Source: Halorubrum sp. (lineage in GTDB: Archaea > Halobacteriota > Halobacteria > Halobacteriales > Haloferacaceae). From it: a stretch of DNA of 40,617 bases. Location of the stretch: the NCBI GenBank assembly GCA_028275105.1, contig JAQCNI010000073.1:1-40617 (forward strand), written 5' to 3'. Positions 16,896-25,186 of this stretch are shown here, in pieces. The notes under the pieces were generated by a model. That model made no database searches, was not told where the DNA came from, and worked only from the letters and a program-made list of their open reading frames with translations. The translations under genes were made by a program, and so were the position numbers. Numbering within the stretch: the stretch's first letter is position 1; each line of letters opens with the position of its first letter.

Positions 16896-18710
16896 ATGGT
16901 CGATCACTCGAAAGCGACCGATGGCCGGGACGACCCCGCCAGAACGCTGCTCGTCGCCGGCACCGCCTCCCACGTCGGTAAGTCGACGGTCGCGGCGGGG
17001 CTCTGTCGACACCTCGCCGACGCAGGAGTCGACGTCGTCCCGTACAAGGCACAGAACATGTCGAACAACGCTCGGGCGGTCCCGACATCGCCCGGGGCGG
17101 ACGTCGGTGCCGCCTTCGGCGAGGTCGGGGTCTCGCAGTACGTCCAAGCACGGGCGGCACGGATCCAACCGGAGACCGACCACAATCCGGTGCTCCTGAA
17201 GCCCCGTGGCGAGGGGGAAAGCCAACTCGTCGTGAACGGCCAGTCGGTCGCCCACTACGCCGCCGCCGAATACTACGACGACCGATGGGACGACGCCCGC
17301 GAGGCGGCCGAGGCGGCCCACCATCGGCTCGCCGCGGCCAACGACGTCGTCGTCGCCGAGGGCGCGGGGTCCATCGCCGAGATCAACTTCCACGACCGGG
17401 ACCTCGCGAACGTGGAGGCCGCCCGGTTCGCGGATGCCGACGTGCTGCTCGTCGCCGACATCGAGCGCGGCGGCGTCTTCGCCGCGCTGGTCGGGACGCT
17501 CGAACTCCTCCCCGCGGACGTCCGCGAACGCGTCGTCGGCGCGGTGATCACCAAGTTTCGTGGCGACCGTGACCTGCTCGCGCCCGGGATCGATACCTTC
17601 GAGGACCGGACCGCGGTCCCCGTCTTGGGGGTGATCCCGTACGACGACCCCGGGCTTCCCGAGGAGGACAGCGTGTCGCTTCCGGCCACGGGTGAGCGGG
17701 CGACCATCGGCGCGGACGACGGGGTTAAGCCCGCGGACTCCGTGGCGATCGCCGTCCCGCGACTCCCCCGGATCTCGAACGCGACGGACGTCGAACCGCT
17801 CGCGGCCGAGCCGGGCGTCCGCGTCGAGTTCGTCCCGCTCGACGTCCCCCTCGACGGGGCCGACGCGGTCGTCGTCCCGGGGACGAAGAATACCGTCGAC
17901 GATCTCCTCGCCTGCCGGGAGGCGGGGTTCGACGCCACGCTCCGCGCGTTCGACGGGCCGGTCGTCGGGCTCTGTGGCGGCTACCAGCTGCTCGGCGACC
18001 GGATCACGGACGCCGCCGTCGAGAGCGCCGCGGCCGACGCTCCCACGGTCGTCGACGGGGTCGGTCTCCTCCCGGTTGAGACCGCGTTCTCGGCCGACAA
18101 GCGCGTCGTTGCGACCGATCTTCGGCTCGACGTCGGACGGACCCCGCTCCTCGCCCCCGCGCCGGGATCGGTATCCGGACCGGGAGCCGAATCCGGACCG
18201 GGAGCCGAATCCGGACCGGGGGCCGAATCCGGACCGGGAGCCAGCGAGAAGGGCACTACCGACGACCGAGAGGTCGTCGAGGTCACGGGCTACGAGATTC
18301 ACATGGGCGAAACAAGCCGGGCGGCGGGGAACGTCGACGACGGGTCGGAGAACGTCGACGACGGGTCGGGGGTTGTTGACGACGAGGCGGGGAACGGACT
18401 CGCAACGCCGTTCTCCGACCCCGACGACGACCGGCGCGGCGTCGAACTCGGTGCGGCAACCGACACCGTCCTCGGGACGTACCTCCACGGACTCTTCGCG
18501 AACGACCGGGTCCGCAGAGCGTTCGTCGACCACGTCCGCACCGCCGCCGGAATCGCCCCGAGTGTTCGCCCGGACGCGGATCCGTCCGGTCGGGCTCCTG
18601 ACCCGTACGACCGTGCTTCCGCCCTTCTCGGTGAGCACGTCGACCTCGGGGCGCTCGGGCTGCCGGCCGACGGGTCGCAACCGGACGGATCGCGTCGGGG
18701 GTCCCGGTAG
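16896..18710 (+). CDS. cbiP: Cobyric acid synthase (CbiP/CobQ)
   Basis: 604 residues; usual size is ~490-520. The N-terminal dethiobiotin-synthetase-like ATPase has [15 protein letters not shown] and [12 protein letters not shown]; the C-terminal glutaminase has Cys360 in VGLCGGYQ and His531 in YLHGLF. It amidates adenosylcobyrinic diamide to adenosylcobyric acid using glutamine and ATP. The extra length lies in two insertions (about residues 420-455 and 475-510) made of tandem repeats between glutaminase strands, and a ~50-residue C-terminal tail. Six bp after the small upstream protein. All catalytic residues remain, so activity is likely. Confidence 0.93.
   Translation: MVDHSKATDGRDDPARTLLVAGTASHVGKSTVAAGLCRHLADAGVDVVPYKAQNMSNNARAVPTSPGADVGAAFGEVGVSQYVQARAARIQPETDHNPVLLKPRGEGESQLVVNGQSVAHYAAAEYYDDRWDDAREAAEAAHHRLAAANDVVVAEGAGSIAEINFHDRDLANVEAARFADADVLLVADIERGGVFAALVGTLELLPADVRERVVGAVITKFRGDRDLLAPGIDTFEDRTAVPVLGVIPYDDPGLPEEDSVSLPATGERATIGADDGVKPADSVAIAVPRLPRISNATDVEPLAAEPGVRVEFVPLDVPLDGADAVVVPGTKNTVDDLLACREAGFDATLRAFDGPVVGLCGGYQLLGDRITDAAVESAAADAPTVVDGVGLLPVETAFSADKRVVATDLRLDVGRTPLLAPAPGSVSGPGAESGPGAESGPGAESGPGASEKGTTDDREVVEVTGYEIHMGETSRAAGNVDDGSENVDDGSGVVDDEAGNGLATPFSDPDDDRRGVELGAATDTVLGTYLHGLFANDRVRRAFVDHVRTAAGIAPSVRPDADPSGRAPDPYDRASALLGEHVDLGALGLPADGSQPDGSRRGSR
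18174..18245 (+). repeat. 18-bp in-frame repeat in cbiP
   Basis: Four consecutive 18-bp units, each encoding SGPGAE (the last one diverged at its end to SGPGAS). The first three differ by only one base (gga to ggg in the third). Confidence 0.93.
18330..18371 (+). repeat. 21-bp in-frame duplication in cbiP
   Basis: Two adjacent 21-bp copies encode [14 protein letters not shown] and differ at one base. A partially decayed third copy (VVDD) follows. Confidence 0.9.
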
Positions 18711-18742
18711 GTATTTGCCCTCGCTCCCGCAACACCATATGA

Positions 18743-19402
18743 ATGCTCAGCGACGTCATGGAGGACTACCTCAAGGCGATCTACGTCCTCCAGGCCGAGG
18801 AGGGGCCACCGGTCTCGACGTCCGAGATAGCCGAGTACGTCGGGAAGACGCCGCCGTCCGTGACCGATATGCTCGGGAAACTTGACGACCGCGGGCTCGT
18901 GGACCGTGAGCCGTATCAGGGGGTCGAACTCACGGCCGAGGGAGAAGTGGTCGCGCTCGAGGTCGTCCGCCATCACCGGCTCCTCGAGGCGTACCTCGCC
19001 GATCGACTGGACTACGACTGGAGCGACGTTCACGCCGAGGCCGACGCGCTGGAACACCACATCTCCGAGGAGTTCGAACGCCGCGTCGCCGACGCGCTCG
19101 ACGATCCGAACGTCGACCCCCACGGCGATCCGATCCCCGGATCGGACCTCGAACCGATCGACGAGGAGGGCGGTCCCCGTCTCTCGGACCATCCGGAGGG
19201 CGACCGCCTCGTCGTGACCCGGGTGTCGGACCGCGACGACGACGAACTCGACTACCTCGCCGAGGCGGGGATCACTCCCGGCACGACGGTGGAGGTCGTC
19301 GACGTTGCGCCGTTCGGGATGCTCACCGTCCGAACGCCGGGCGGCGAACAGAGCCTGCCGACCGACGTCGCCCGGTCGATCCGCGTGACCGACGCCGAGT
19401 GA
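18743..19402 (+). CDS. DtxR family metal-dependent transcriptional regulator
   Basis: 219 residues. Winged helix at ~1-65 (MEDYLKAIYVLQAEEG, VSTSEIAEYVGKTPPSVTDM), a dimer/metal domain at ~66-140 (HHRLLEAYLADRLDYDW, EADALEHHISEEFERR) and a C-terminal FeoA/SH3-like domain (AGITPGTTVEVVDVAPFGML). Such regulators bind Fe2+ or Mn2+ and control metal uptake. ATG 18743 gives the standard start; the ATG at 18739 is out of frame. Its relation to cbiP just upstream is likely only positional; a TATA-like gtatttgc is ~28 nt upstream. Confidence 0.92.
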   Translation: MLSDVMEDYLKAIYVLQAEEGPPVSTSEIAEYVGKTPPSVTDMLGKLDDRGLVDREPYQGVELTAEGEVVALEVVRHHRLLEAYLADRLDYDWSDVHAEADALEHHISEEFERRVADALDDPNVDPHGDPIPGSDLEPIDEEGGPRLSDHPEGDRLVVTRVSDRDDDELDYLAEAGITPGTTVEVVDVAPFGMLTVRTPGGEQSLPTDVARSIRVTDAE

Positions 19403-19463
19403 TCGTGGCGTTTCCGTCGGTATCAACCGTGCCGCCTCCGCGAGATTTTTTACACGAACGGGC

Positions 19464-20168
19464 GTGTCGTTCGACGTGAACGTCGTCGGAACGCTCGCCG
19501 TCGGCGCGGTGTTCGGCCTAGCACTCGCGGCGCCGCCGGGGCCGATGAACGCGGTGATCGCGGAGGAGTCGGTGCTCCGCGGCTGGACCGCCGGCGCCCG
19601 TGCGGGTCTCGGCGCGGCGACCGCGGACGCCGCCTTCTTCGTCCTCGCATACCTCGGGGTCGTCTCGGTCGTCGAGTCGGTCCCGCGGATCCAGGCGGTC
19701 ATGATCGCCGCCGGCGGCTGTCTGATGTGCTATTTTGCGGTCGGCGCGGCCCGCGGGGCCCGGGCATCCTTCCGGCCCACCTCGGGCGAAGATTCGGAAC
19801 TCTCGGACGGGAAAGGGTTCCGCAAGGCGCTCGTGCTGGCGCTGACGAACCCCTATCAAGTACTGTTCTGGCTCACGGTGGGCGTCGGACTGCTACGTCC
19901 CGGCCAGCTCGACGTCCTCGCCCCACTACCGTTCGTCGGTGATGAGCTCGCCGGGACGCTCGTCGTCGCGACTGGCTCCCCGGCACTGCTCGGCGGGTTC
20001 TTCCTCGGCGTGTTCGCTTGGATAACGCTATTCCCCGCGGGGCTCGTCGTCGCAGAAAAACGCCTCGAAACGTTCGCGCCCGTCGTCGCGGTCGCCTCCG
20101 CGGTCGTGCTCGCGGGGTTCGGCGTCTTCTTCCTCGCCGACGCGGCGACGACGCTGCTCGCGTCGTAA
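19464..20168 (+). CDS. LysE/RhtB family exporter
   Basis: 234 residues, about six membrane helices. Begins with the LysE signature GLALAAPPGPMNAVIAEESV and contains LTNPYQVLFWLTVG, the second conserved motif. The family exports amino acids or small solutes. The GTG at 19464 is used; the GTG at 19476 lies closer to the expected 26-28 nt from the TATA-like ttttttac (centred 19448) and may be the true start. Substrate unknown. Confidence 0.88.
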   Translation: MSFDVNVVGTLAVGAVFGLALAAPPGPMNAVIAEESVLRGWTAGARAGLGAATADAAFFVLAYLGVVSVVESVPRIQAVMIAAGGCLMCYFAVGAARGARASFRPTSGEDSELSDGKGFRKALVLALTNPYQVLFWLTVGVGLLRPGQLDVLAPLPFVGDELAGTLVVATGSPALLGGFFLGVFAWITLFPAGLVVAEKRLETFAPVVAVASAVVLAGFGVFFLADAATTLLAS

Positions 20169-20215
20169 GCGACCGCATGGACAACGGCTTTGGCCCGGCG
20201 GCGTGAGTCCCCGAT

Positions 20216-21262
20216 ATGTTCGAGAAGTCCACGTGGATCAAGCTCCCGCGGAACGTGCTCGTCGGCCACGGCGTGGTCGACGAACTGGGCGCCGCGGTCG
20301 ACGACCTATACCTCAGAGGGCGGCCGCTCGTCGTGACCAGTCCGACCCCGAACCGGATCGCGGGCGACCGCGTCCGCGAGCAGTTCGACGACCCCGCCAC
20401 CGCGGTCGTCGAACGAGCCTCCTTCGATGCCGTCGAGGAACTCATCGACACCGCCGAGTCGATCGATCCCGGCTACTTCGTCGCGCTCGGCGGTGGCAAA
20501 CCGATAGACACCGCGAAGATGGCGGCCGATCATCTCGACGTCGGCTTCATCTCGGTGCCGACGGTCGCCTCCCACGACGGGATCGTCTCCGGGCGCTCGT
20601 CGATCCCCGAGGGCGACACGCGGCACTCCGTGGCCGCGGACCCGCCGCTCGCGGTCGTCGCCGACACGGAGATCCTCGCTGACGCGCCTTGGCGGCTTAC
20701 CACGGCGGGTTGTGCGGACATCATCTCGAACTACACCGCCGTGAAGGACTGGCGGCTCGCCCGCCGACTCCGCAACGTCGAGTACAGCGAGTACGCGGGC
20801 GCGCTCTCGGAGATGACCGCCGAACTGCTCGTCGAGAACGCCGACATGATCCGACCCGGCTTGGAGGAGTCGGCGTGGGTCGTGGTGAAGGCGCTCGTCT
20901 CCTCGGGCGTGGCGATGTCGATCGCGGGGTCATCGCGGCCCGCGTCCGGCGCGGAGCACCTCATTTCGCATCAACTCGATCGGATCGCGCCCGGGAAAGC
21001 GCTCCACGGCCATCAGGTCGGCGTCGCCGCCATCATGACGGAGTACCTCCACACCGGTGAGGACGGCGACTGGGCCGCGATCCGGGACGCGCTTGGCTCA
21101 CTCGACGCACCGACCACCGCGGCGGAACTCGGCGTCGACGACGCGGAACTGCTCTCGGCGCTCACCCGCGCCCACGAGATCCGCGACCGCTACACGATCC
21201 TTCAGGGTGGGATCAGCGAGGAGGCCGCCGTCGAGGTCGCGACCACGACCGACGTGATCTGA
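20216..21262 (+). CDS. egsA: sn-Glycerol-1-phosphate dehydrogenase
   Basis: 348 residues, family length. NAD(P)-binding loop VALGGGKPIDTAKM, then VPTVASHDGIVSGRSS; zinc ligands Asp168 (GCADIIS), His248 (GAEHLISHQ) and His264/His266 (ALHGHQVG). It reduces dihydroxyacetone phosphate to G1P, the backbone of archaeal ether lipids, so it is an essential gene and confirms an archaeal host. A weak TATA-like ggctttgg is 26 nt before ATG 20216. Transcribed singly. Confidence 0.96.
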   Translation: MFEKSTWIKLPRNVLVGHGVVDELGAAVDDLYLRGRPLVVTSPTPNRIAGDRVREQFDDPATAVVERASFDAVEELIDTAESIDPGYFVALGGGKPIDTAKMAADHLDVGFISVPTVASHDGIVSGRSSIPEGDTRHSVAADPPLAVVADTEILADAPWRLTTAGCADIISNYTAVKDWRLARRLRNVEYSEYAGALSEMTAELLVENADMIRPGLEESAWVVVKALVSSGVAMSIAGSSRPASGAEHLISHQLDRIAPGKALHGHQVGVAAIMTEYLHTGEDGDWAAIRDALGSLDAPTTAAELGVDDAELLSALTRAHEIRDRYTILQGGISEEAAVEVATTTDVI

Positions 21263-21371
21263 TAGTGATTACTGCGAGTCTGTACCACCGTGACGATCCG
21301 TGTCGGCGATGAGAGCCGGGTAACGGGCGTCTTTCGACACCGTGCATAAAACCATTCGCCGTAATCACTAT
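21262..21371. repeat. 110-bp segment bounded by 11-bp inverted repeats
   Basis: atagtgattac at 21262-21272 is the exact reverse complement of gtaatcactat at 21361-21371. The element starts within the egsA stop codon and ends over an ATG at 21370. No coding sequence is apparent inside; it contains a TATA-like gcataaaacc at 21344-21353. It could be a small MITE-like remnant or a paired operator. Confidence 0.7.
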
Positions 21372-21453
21372 GAAACCAATCGAGGGCGCCCCCACTCCGC
21401 GATTCGCCCCCGAGACCCGAAGACGCATTAGCGTCCCGACCCGACCAAGTGGC

Positions 21454-22083
21454 ATGTTCGTTGCCGGCGCACGCGCCCGCGCCAAGGAACGCCCCGGTAC
21501 GCTCACGGCGGTGCTCACGATCGTGGGCTACGCCGCCGTCCTCGGCGCCTTCCTCGTTCCCGAGTTCCAGGCGCTGTTCCCCGAACTGACACGGGGTACG
21601 GTCGACCTGCTCGCCCACGCGATCGCCGCCGTCAACACGGTCACGATCGTCACGCTGTCGCTCGGCTGGTACTTTATTCGGCGCGACGAGGTACGGAGAC
21701 ACGCCGCCGCGATGGGCACATCGTTCGCCCTCATCCTGGTATTCCTCGGCATGTACGTCCCGAAAGTTGCGGGCGGCGGCACCAAGTACTTCGTCGGGCC
21801 CGACCCCGCCTACTACGCGTACCTCGTCATGCTCGCGGTCCATATCCTGCTCTCGATCCTCTCCGTTCCCGTCGTGTTGTACGCGATCGTCCTCGGGGCG
21901 ACCCACACGCCGGCCGAACTCCGGAGCGAGACGCCCCATGCGACCGTCGGTCGGATCGCCGCCGGCTCGTGGCTGCTTTCGCTCGTGCTCGGCGTCGTCA
22001 CCTACGTCCTGTTGAATCACGCCTACGATTCGACGTTCCGGGCCGCCGAGGCCCTGCTCCTTCCGTTCGGCGTGCCGGTGTAG
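21454..22083 (+). CDS. DUF420 family membrane protein
   Basis: 209 residues, five to six membrane helices with the DUF420 pattern (HAIAAVNTVTIVTLSLGWYF, RRHAAAMGTSFALILVFLGM, YYAYLVMLAVHILLSILSVP), including His residues at helix ends resembling heme/copper assembly proteins (CtaM-like). Some relatives assist heme-copper oxidase maturation; here that is only a possibility. ATG 21454 is preferred: the 28 extra residues from ATG 21370 are Arg/Pro-rich and overlap the inverted-repeat element. A TATA-like gcattagcg is 25 nt upstream of 21454. Confidence 0.85.
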   Translation: MFVAGARARAKERPGTLTAVLTIVGYAAVLGAFLVPEFQALFPELTRGTVDLLAHAIAAVNTVTIVTLSLGWYFIRRDEVRRHAAAMGTSFALILVFLGMYVPKVAGGGTKYFVGPDPAYYAYLVMLAVHILLSILSVPVVLYAIVLGATHTPAELRSETPHATVGRIAAGSWLLSLVLGVVTYVLLNHAYDSTFRAAEALLLPFGVPV

Positions 22084-22176
22084 GGATCGGGACAGGTGAC
22101 GGCACAAGGGGACCACGTCAACTGCCGCAGCCGCGAACCGGGGCCTTTTCACCGGTGCTCCGTTCAACTCCCGAGT

Positions 22177-22875
22177 ATGGACGAGTCGGTCTCCCGCATC
22201 GTCGTGCTCGGCGACGACGACCGCGGGGCTGACGTCCGAAACGCGGTGCGGTCCGCCGGCGGCCGACTCCTCGGTTCGGCGGCGGCCGATGCCATCGTCA
22301 CCGTCGGCGAGGAGGCGGTCCGGAACGCACTCGTCGCCGACCACGGAACCCCGGTGTTGCCCGTCGGGGCGGGTCGCTTCTCGGTCCCGCGGTCGTCCGC
22401 GTCGACGGCGGTCGAGCGGCTCCTCGCGGGCGACGTGGAGTCCGTCACGCATCCGGTCCTCGGCGTCGCCATCGACGGGGACCCCGTCCATCGGGCGGCG
22501 TTCGACGTCACGCTGATCGCGAACCAGCCGTCGCAGATCTCCGAATACGCGGTCGCCTTCGACGCGGGCCACGAGGAGACGTTCCGTGCCGACGGAATCG
22601 TCGTTTCGACCCCGTTCGGAAGCGGGGAGTACGCCGCGACCGTCGGCGGACCGATCCTCGATCCGGGGTCGGGGCTCTCCATCGTTCCCGTCGCGCCGTT
22701 CACCACCCAAGCCGACACGTGGGTCGTCTCACGGGGCGTCACGCTCTCGGTCGAACGCGACGTCAACCCGGTTCGGCTCGTGGTCGACGGCTCGCCGCGG
22801 GAGCTCGTCCCGCCGAAGCTCCCCGTCCGTGTCGAGACGGTCGATCGGGTCGAGATCCTCTCCGTTTCGGGGTGA
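22177..22875 (+). CDS. NAD-kinase-like protein lacking the GGDGT motif
   Basis: 232 residues. The C-terminal two thirds follow the ATP-NAD kinase fold: GIVVSTPFGSGEYAATVGGP, LSIVPVAPF, then a beta-rich tail with VNPVRLVVDG. The phosphate-binding Gly-Gly-Asp-Gly-Thr loop of real NAD kinases is missing; the matching position reads IVTVGEEAV. The protein is also ~50 residues shorter. It may bind a nucleotide without phosphorylating NAD, or use another mode. Function therefore unknown. Single gene; a possible promoter is the tttttcacc region at ~22146-22152. Confidence 0.72.
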   Translation: MDESVSRIVVLGDDDRGADVRNAVRSAGGRLLGSAAADAIVTVGEEAVRNALVADHGTPVLPVGAGRFSVPRSSASTAVERLLAGDVESVTHPVLGVAIDGDPVHRAAFDVTLIANQPSQISEYAVAFDAGHEETFRADGIVVSTPFGSGEYAATVGGPILDPGSGLSIVPVAPFTTQADTWVVSRGVTLSVERDVNPVRLVVDGSPRELVPPKLPVRVETVDRVEILSVSG

Positions 22876-22943
22876 CCGCCGGCCGCCGGCCGTTGACCGT
22901 CGACCGTTGCCGGCCGCCCAAACGGTATCGTCGATCGGAAAGG

Positions 22944-22953
22944 TTCTAATAAC
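22944..22953 (+). promoter_or_regulatory. TATA box for the gene at 22974
   Basis: ttctaataac centred 26 nt before ATG 22974; it rules out the GTG at 22956 as start. Confidence 0.6.
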
Positions 22954-22973
22954 TCGTGGCCGCAGAATTCGGT

Positions 22974-23414
22974 ATGGATCCACTGCAGTTCCTCGTCCCC
23001 CTCGGCTGGCTGTCGGCCGTCGGGCCGGTACTGCCGTTCGCCATCCTCGTGATGGCCTTCGCAAACCTCGCTACCCGGCATTTCCAGCACAAGCGACACG
23101 TCGTTCAGGCCGACGCCGGCGACGGCGTCGAGCGATACACGCTCCACACGATCACGAACGTGGGGCTTCTCCTGTTGAGCGCCCTGTTTACGATCCACGC
23201 GCCGACGGGCGGGACGATCCTGTCCGTGCTCGTGGTGACGATGTTGCTCGCCGACATGTTCGAGTTCGAATCGCGGAACGTGGAGGCTCGAAACGATATG
23301 GCGGTCGAAGCCCCGAAAAGTGCCATCGTCGCCTCCGGACTTGTGCTGTTGTACGCGGCGTACTACGCGCTATTCTTCGTCGTCGAGGGCATCTGGAACA
23401 CGATCCTCGCCTGA
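22974..23414 (+). CDS. Haloarchaeal membrane protein of the cytochrome b cluster (DUF7313-like)
   Basis: 146 residues, about four membrane helices (WLSAVGPVLPFAILVMAFAN, GLLLLSALFTIHAPTGGTIL, SAIVASGLVLLYAAYYALFF). It has a charged loop (HFQHKRHVVQADAGDGVERY). It faces the cytochrome genes convergently, and homologues tend to sit in the same cluster in other haloarchaea (recalled, not checked). Function unknown; perhaps a subunit or assembly factor of the cytochrome b complex. Family number is tentative. Confidence 0.75.
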   Translation: MDPLQFLVPLGWLSAVGPVLPFAILVMAFANLATRHFQHKRHVVQADAGDGVERYTLHTITNVGLLLLSALFTIHAPTGGTILSVLVVTMLLADMFEFESRNVEARNDMAVEAPKSAIVASGLVLLYAAYYALFFVVEGIWNTILA

Positions 23415-23554
23415 GCGCGACGCCACCTGCCCCTCCATGTCGTCGTCCGGGACCGCCGGCCGTGATCGCGTCGTATCGACCGGGACCGGTGGCATCTCGA
23501 AACCGTCGACGCGTCGCTGCCGGCGTATCAAACGAATTCGGACCGGAGTTCACG

Positions 23555-23827
23555 TCAGTTCGCTGCGTCGTCGTTGCCGGACGCCCGCAGTTCCCGACTG
23601 GCCGGGATCAGGAGCCAAAACGTGAGCGGACCGATGACCATTAGCCAGACGAACACGTCGCCCGCGAGGACCCCGATCTCGCCGAACGTCGTGGTGACCC
23701 CCTGCGGCTCGCCGACCAACTGTGCGACGACGTAGTACGATGGGGTGCGGTACCACCCGGCAAAAGTGATCCAGCCGAGGGCCCCGAGAACGAACAGCGT
23801 CAGGCCCTTGATGAAGTCGTCCGACAT
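23555..23827 (-). CDS. Small membrane protein of the cytochrome b cluster (DUF7314-like)
   Basis: 90 residues with two membrane helices (FIKGLTLFVLGALGWITFAG and GDVFVWLMVIGPLTFWLLIP). ATG 23827 (MSDDFIKG) was chosen; the longer upstream frame overlaps the preceding gene out of family. It lies 4 bp after the preceding gene in the same minus-strand operon as cytochrome b. Function unknown; the position suggests a small respiratory subunit. Confidence 0.75.
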   Translation of the reverse strand: MSDDFIKGLTLFVLGALGWITFAGWYRTPSYYVVAQLVGEPQGVTTTFGEIGVLAGDVFVWLMVIGPLTFWLLIPASRELRASGNDDAAN

Positions 23828-23831
23828 TGTC

Positions 23832-24263
23832 TCACTCTTCGCTGGAGTCCTCTTGAGCCTTTCCCATCCCTTGAGCCCGGAACCGTGTTCCGAGCACGTA
23901 CACTGCCGTTCCAAGCAGGATCGACGACACGCCGGCGATCGCGAACCCCGCCGTCAACACGTCCTCGGGGACCACGACCCCGATACGGCCGAACAGGAAG
24001 CCGACGGTTCGTCTGACGAAACTCACCTGTAACGTCGCCGCGTCGATCAGGCTGAAGCCGACGAGAAACGTGAGCACCGCCGCCAGCGTCGAGAACACGG
24101 TGACGACCTTGTACAATCGCTGGGGCACCACGACCTCTCGCCCTTGGGGACCGGCCCGCGCCCCGGTCGGCTCGTTTCGGGGATCGTTCGCGTCGTCCGC
24201 GGCAACCGGGTCCCCGGTCTCGTCAAGAGCCTGAACCCGCTCACGGTCGTCTGTGTCGGACAT
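23832..24263 (-). CDS. Membrane protein of the cytochrome b cluster (DUF7315-like)
   Basis: 143 residues. An acidic ~45-residue N-terminus precedes two membrane helices (VVTVFSTLAAVLTFLVGFSL and LTAGFAIAGVSSILLGTAVY) separated by a short hydrophobic stretch (VRRTVGFLFGRIGVV). No cofactor ligands seen. It is the second-last gene of the minus-strand cytochrome operon, ~100 bp after cytochrome b. Function unknown. Confidence 0.75.
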   Translation of the reverse strand: MSDTDDRERVQALDETGDPVAADDANDPRNEPTGARAGPQGREVVVPQRLYKVVTVFSTLAAVLTFLVGFSLIDAATLQVSFVRRTVGFLFGRIGVVVPEDVLTAGFAIAGVSSILLGTAVYVLGTRFRAQGMGKAQEDSSEE

Positions 24264-24361
24264 CAGTGGTGGGTGTACGTCGGCGGAAAGCGGACCGGGC
24301 GCGCGGTCCGAAACGGGGGGACGGGACGACCGTCCCCGTTGCCTCGCCGGGCGGAGTCGCG

Positions 24362-25183
24362 CTACTTCGGCGGACGCAGCATGAAGTACCGGCGGTTGAG
24401 GTCATACATGTATCCCTCCCGCATCGTCTTCAACACCGCGTAGGTGAGTATCCCGGCCAGAACCGGGAGCATGAACGTGAGCGTCACGAGCAGCTCCAAC
24501 TCGAACGGGAAGAAGTTCTGGACCGCGAGCGCTGCGAGCGTGAGCGACAACACGACGCCCCCCACGCCCACCGCCGCCCAGAACGGCTCCTCGACCGGGC
24601 GACGTGCGTTCCCCTTATTGAGGAAGGGGACGAGTGATATCGCCCCGAACACGATGCCGTGGGCAATGATGCCGAGGAACTCGTTCGAGATGAGGAGGTT
24701 GTCGCCGAGCACGGCGAGCTCCGGGTTGATCGGGTTGAGCTTCAGGAGCCCGAACGACCAGTACAGGTACCAGTCCGGGAGGATGATCGCCGGCGTCGAC
24801 CCGGCGTTCGCCGGGTGGCCGAAGTGGGGGGGAAGCAACGCCGAGATGAGCACCATGATCCCGACGAAGAAGCTCGTGATGGCGATGTTGCGGATCGTCT
24901 CGTGGGGCCACGCCGGGAAGCCGAGCACGTCGCGCTCGACGTACGTCGACTCCGCACGCAGGTCCTCGTCCTCGCGACGAGACCGCTCGAAGTACTGATA
25001 CGTGAGCTTAGAGAGCCCCCGGGAACGCTCCTTCCGCTCGGTCCACGTCGGCGTCTCGTCGTCCGGCGGGACCGTCGCCGGCGGTCCCCCGTCGGTACGC
25101 GTTTCCTCGTCGGTTCCCCCGTCGGTCATCGCCCGCTCGTCGCCGGCGGGCGAATCGGTCGAAACGTGATTGTCGTCGGTCAT
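24362..25183 (-). CDS. petD: Cytochrome b, C-terminal (subunit IV-like) part
   Basis: 273 residues. An acidic ~75-residue cytoplasmic lead precedes four to five helices: NIAITSFFVGIMVLISALLP, the Qo motif PDWYLYWSFGLLKL (residue ~135), a central helix FLGIIAHGIVFGAISLVPFL, and two further helices. The Qo site carries PDWY where mitochondria have PEWY, a variant linked with menaquinone-using organisms. With the b6-like subunit it forms the quinol-oxidising core in the membrane. It starts 4 bp after the upstream gene's stop. Confidence 0.9.
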   Translation of the reverse strand: MTDDNHVSTDSPAGDERAMTDGGTDEETRTDGGPPATVPPDDETPTWTERKERSRGLSKLTYQYFERSRREDEDLRAESTYVERDVLGFPAWPHETIRNIAITSFFVGIMVLISALLPPHFGHPANAGSTPAIILPDWYLYWSFGLLKLNPINPELAVLGDNLLISNEFLGIIAHGIVFGAISLVPFLNKGNARRPVEEPFWAAVGVGGVVLSLTLAALAVQNFFPFELELLVTLTFMLPVLAGILTYAVLKTMREGYMYDLNRRYFMLRPPK

Positions 25184-25186
25184 GGA

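Noticed and set aside
16620..18680. Very long minus-strand frame (686 codons) opposite cbiP
   Set aside because: Shadow of cbiP; composition is Arg/Val/Gly-rich and unlike any real protein, no promoter.
21202..22710. 502-codon minus-strand frame spanning egsA end and the DUF420 gene
   Set aside because: Antisense artefact covering two real genes and the inverted-repeat element.
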